From QEXZ01 sp034660015 (GTDB lineage: Archaea > Halobacteriota > Syntropharchaeia > Alkanophagales > Methanospirareceae): DNA of 5,601 nt. The notes below the pieces were generated by a model. The model had not been told where the DNA came from, ran no database searches, and worked only from the letters and a program-made list of their open reading frames with translations. This document shows, in pieces, positions 4,931-5,601 of the stretch. The stretch is taken from assembly GCA_034660015.1 (NCBI GenBank), contig JAYEII010000125.1, positions 1-5,601 of the forward strand, read 5' to 3'. The first letter of the stretch is position 1. Every line of letters begins with the position of its first letter. The translations under genes and the position numbers were made by a program.

Positions 4931-5391
4931 AGTTACCAAAGTTTAAGTCTGCAGAAGAAGAAGCTGATTTTTGGGATGGTTTTGACACTGCGGGGATTTT
5001 AGAAGAGGGAGAAGAAATTGAACTGGAGTATGAGCCAGAGGCAGTAGCAGAGGATATTTGCATTCAATGTGGTAAAAAGATGATTGGGAGAAAGCGAGAT
5101 ATTGATGTGCCGGGCGAGGGGATAACAATTCACATCACAGACTATTACTGCCCGGTATGTAAGGAATCAAGGTTAGGGTCTGCGGAGGCTAAAAGATTGT
5201 CGGAGGTTCTAGTAGGGCTACTGGGGGTGAGAAGCGGGGGAGTAATCGAAAGAGACACTGAGGTGTATAAAGATAAAGGAAAGTTTCTTGTGAAAATCCC
5301 TGGTGAAATTGCGCAAACTTTAGACATTCACGAGAAGAAAAGGACAAAGATGTGGTGCAGAGGTAATAGGATAATCCTGGAGATAGAATGA
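4927..5391 (+). CDS. Three-part fusion antitoxin (CopG-like, zinc ribbon, AbrB)
   Basis: This 154-residue intact protein has three recognisable parts. Residues 1-25 (KLPKFKSAEEEADFWDGFDT) match CopG-type antitoxins that partner BrnT. Residues 45-78 hold CxxC (45, 48) and CxxC (75, 78), with YYCPVCKES then an EAKRLSEVLVGLL helix, as in MqsA/YgiT zinc antitoxins. Residues ~117-154 (GKFLVKIPGEIAQTLDIHEK, then GNRIILEIE) match a SpoVT/AbrB swapped hairpin. It lacks the MqsA C-terminal helix-turn-helix, so the AbrB part may provide DNA binding. The ATG overlaps the BrnT-like remnant's stop, and its own stop overlaps an epimerase-like start at 5388. Part boundaries are read by eye. It probably represses its own operon. 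Confidence 0.75.
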   Translation: MKLPKFKSAEEEADFWDGFDTAGILEEGEEIELEYEPEAVAEDICIQCGKKMIGRKRDIDVPGEGITIHITDYYCPVCKESRLGSAEAKRLSEVLVGLLGVRSGGVIERDTEVYKDKGKFLVKIPGEIAQTLDIHEKKRTKMWCRGNRIILEIE

Positions 5392-5438
5392 AGATCCTGG
5401 TAACAGGTGGTGCGGGATCCATTGGCCGCAGCCGTTAA
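5388..5438 (+). pseudogene. Epimerase/dehydratase 5'-end fragment (16 codons)
   Basis: The ATG overlaps the preceding stop (ATGA). The frame reads MKILVTGGAGSIGRSR then TAA. VTGGAGSIG is the dinucleotide-binding start of sugar-nucleotide epimerases and dehydratases. Everything after the glycine motif is lost. It is on the opposite strand from the other two fragments in this window and is diverged from them. Confidence 0.7.
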
Positions 5439-5550
5439 TAACTTTGCAGGGCACTGTCGAATTTTCCAGCGAAATTGCTATATCCTTAAATTTCGCCGCA
5501 GAGCACATGGAGAACGCAAAGGCATAAGGTATAGACACAGATTAACACAG
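5439..5550. other. Repeat-bearing non-coding stretch
   Basis: It holds an 8-bp inverted repeat (GCGAAATT 5469-5476 with AATTTCGC 5489-5496), a GAGAACGCAAAGG word (5511-5523) of a kind common in intergenic repeats, and the exact inverted copy (5531-5550) of 3187-3206. No gene is evident. Confidence 0.6.
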
Positions 5551-5552
5551 GC

Positions 5553-5601
5553 GTGCCGAGATAAATTCATACTCGCCAGCTGGTGAAAGTCCAGCCTGAG
5601 G
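5553..5601 (+). mobile_element. Likely 5' end of a group II intron, cut by the window edge
   Basis: The stretch begins GTGCCGAG, close to the GUGYG 5' consensus of group II introns. It soon forms two small helices: CGAG 5557-5560 with CTCG 5572-5575, and GCTGG 5579-5583 with CCAGC 5591-5595 around a TGAAAGT loop. A GGTGAAAGTCC segment is characteristic of domain I in bacterial and archaeal group II introns. It directly follows the word repeat at 5531-5550. Reverse transcriptase and domain V would lie beyond the window, so the call rests on 49 bases. Confidence 0.5.

Noticed and set aside
4869..5538. Several serine/proline-rich minus-strand frames
   Set aside because: They are antisense to the fusion antitoxin or to non-coding DNA, with biased composition typical of complements.

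Overview
The window looks archaeal, probably from a euryarchaeon in the methanogen/ANME range; this is inferred from style, not from a marker gene. Supporting signs are AT-rich TATA-type promoter motifs (TTTATATA, TTTATATT) about 30-40 nt before genes, GGAGGTGA-type Shine-Dalgarno sites, and the mix of UPF0175, AbrB, BrnT and YhcG families with sugar-nucleotide genes. No rRNA, tRNA or CRISPR array is visible.

The backbone is a leftward (minus-strand) UDP-sugar pathway. A UDP-glucose 6-dehydrogenase lies at 3605-4471 and a UTP-glucose-1-phosphate uridylyltransferase (galU) at 1434-2495. Together they would make UDP-glucose and then UDP-glucuronate for surface glycans. At least three 5'-end fragments of NDP-sugar epimerase genes lie around them (735-956, 2625-2663, 5388-5438), each cut soon after the start.

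Between and around these genes sit remains of toxin-antitoxin (TA) type modules. On the minus strand they are: an orphan antitoxin-like gene (3274-3468), an AbrB antitoxin with a MazF/PemK remnant (2685-3119), a UPF0175 antitoxin with a PIN-like remnant (979-1399), and a YhcG/DUF1016 protein running off the left edge (1-701). On the plus strand a BrnT-like remnant (4808-4930) overlaps an intact 154-residue fusion antitoxin (4927-5391).

The most striking pattern is that every antitoxin frame is intact, while every toxin partner is gutted or gone. In the MazF and PIN partners both ends appear to survive and the catalytic middle is missing, and YhcG has likewise lost its nuclease core. A second striking point is a relic of the dehydrogenase 3' end just before galU. 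It suggests the two genes once overlapped and that galU's ATG has become ATA. The 154-residue antitoxin joins three parts normally found in separate antitoxin families: CopG-like, MqsA/YgiT-like zinc, and AbrB.

Non-coding stretches carry short hairpin repeats, 10-bp-period word repeats, a perfect 27-bp palindrome, a poly-T tract and, at the right edge, a likely group II intron 5' end. The overall picture is a recombination-prone accessory region with gene decay around a sugar-nucleotide locus.
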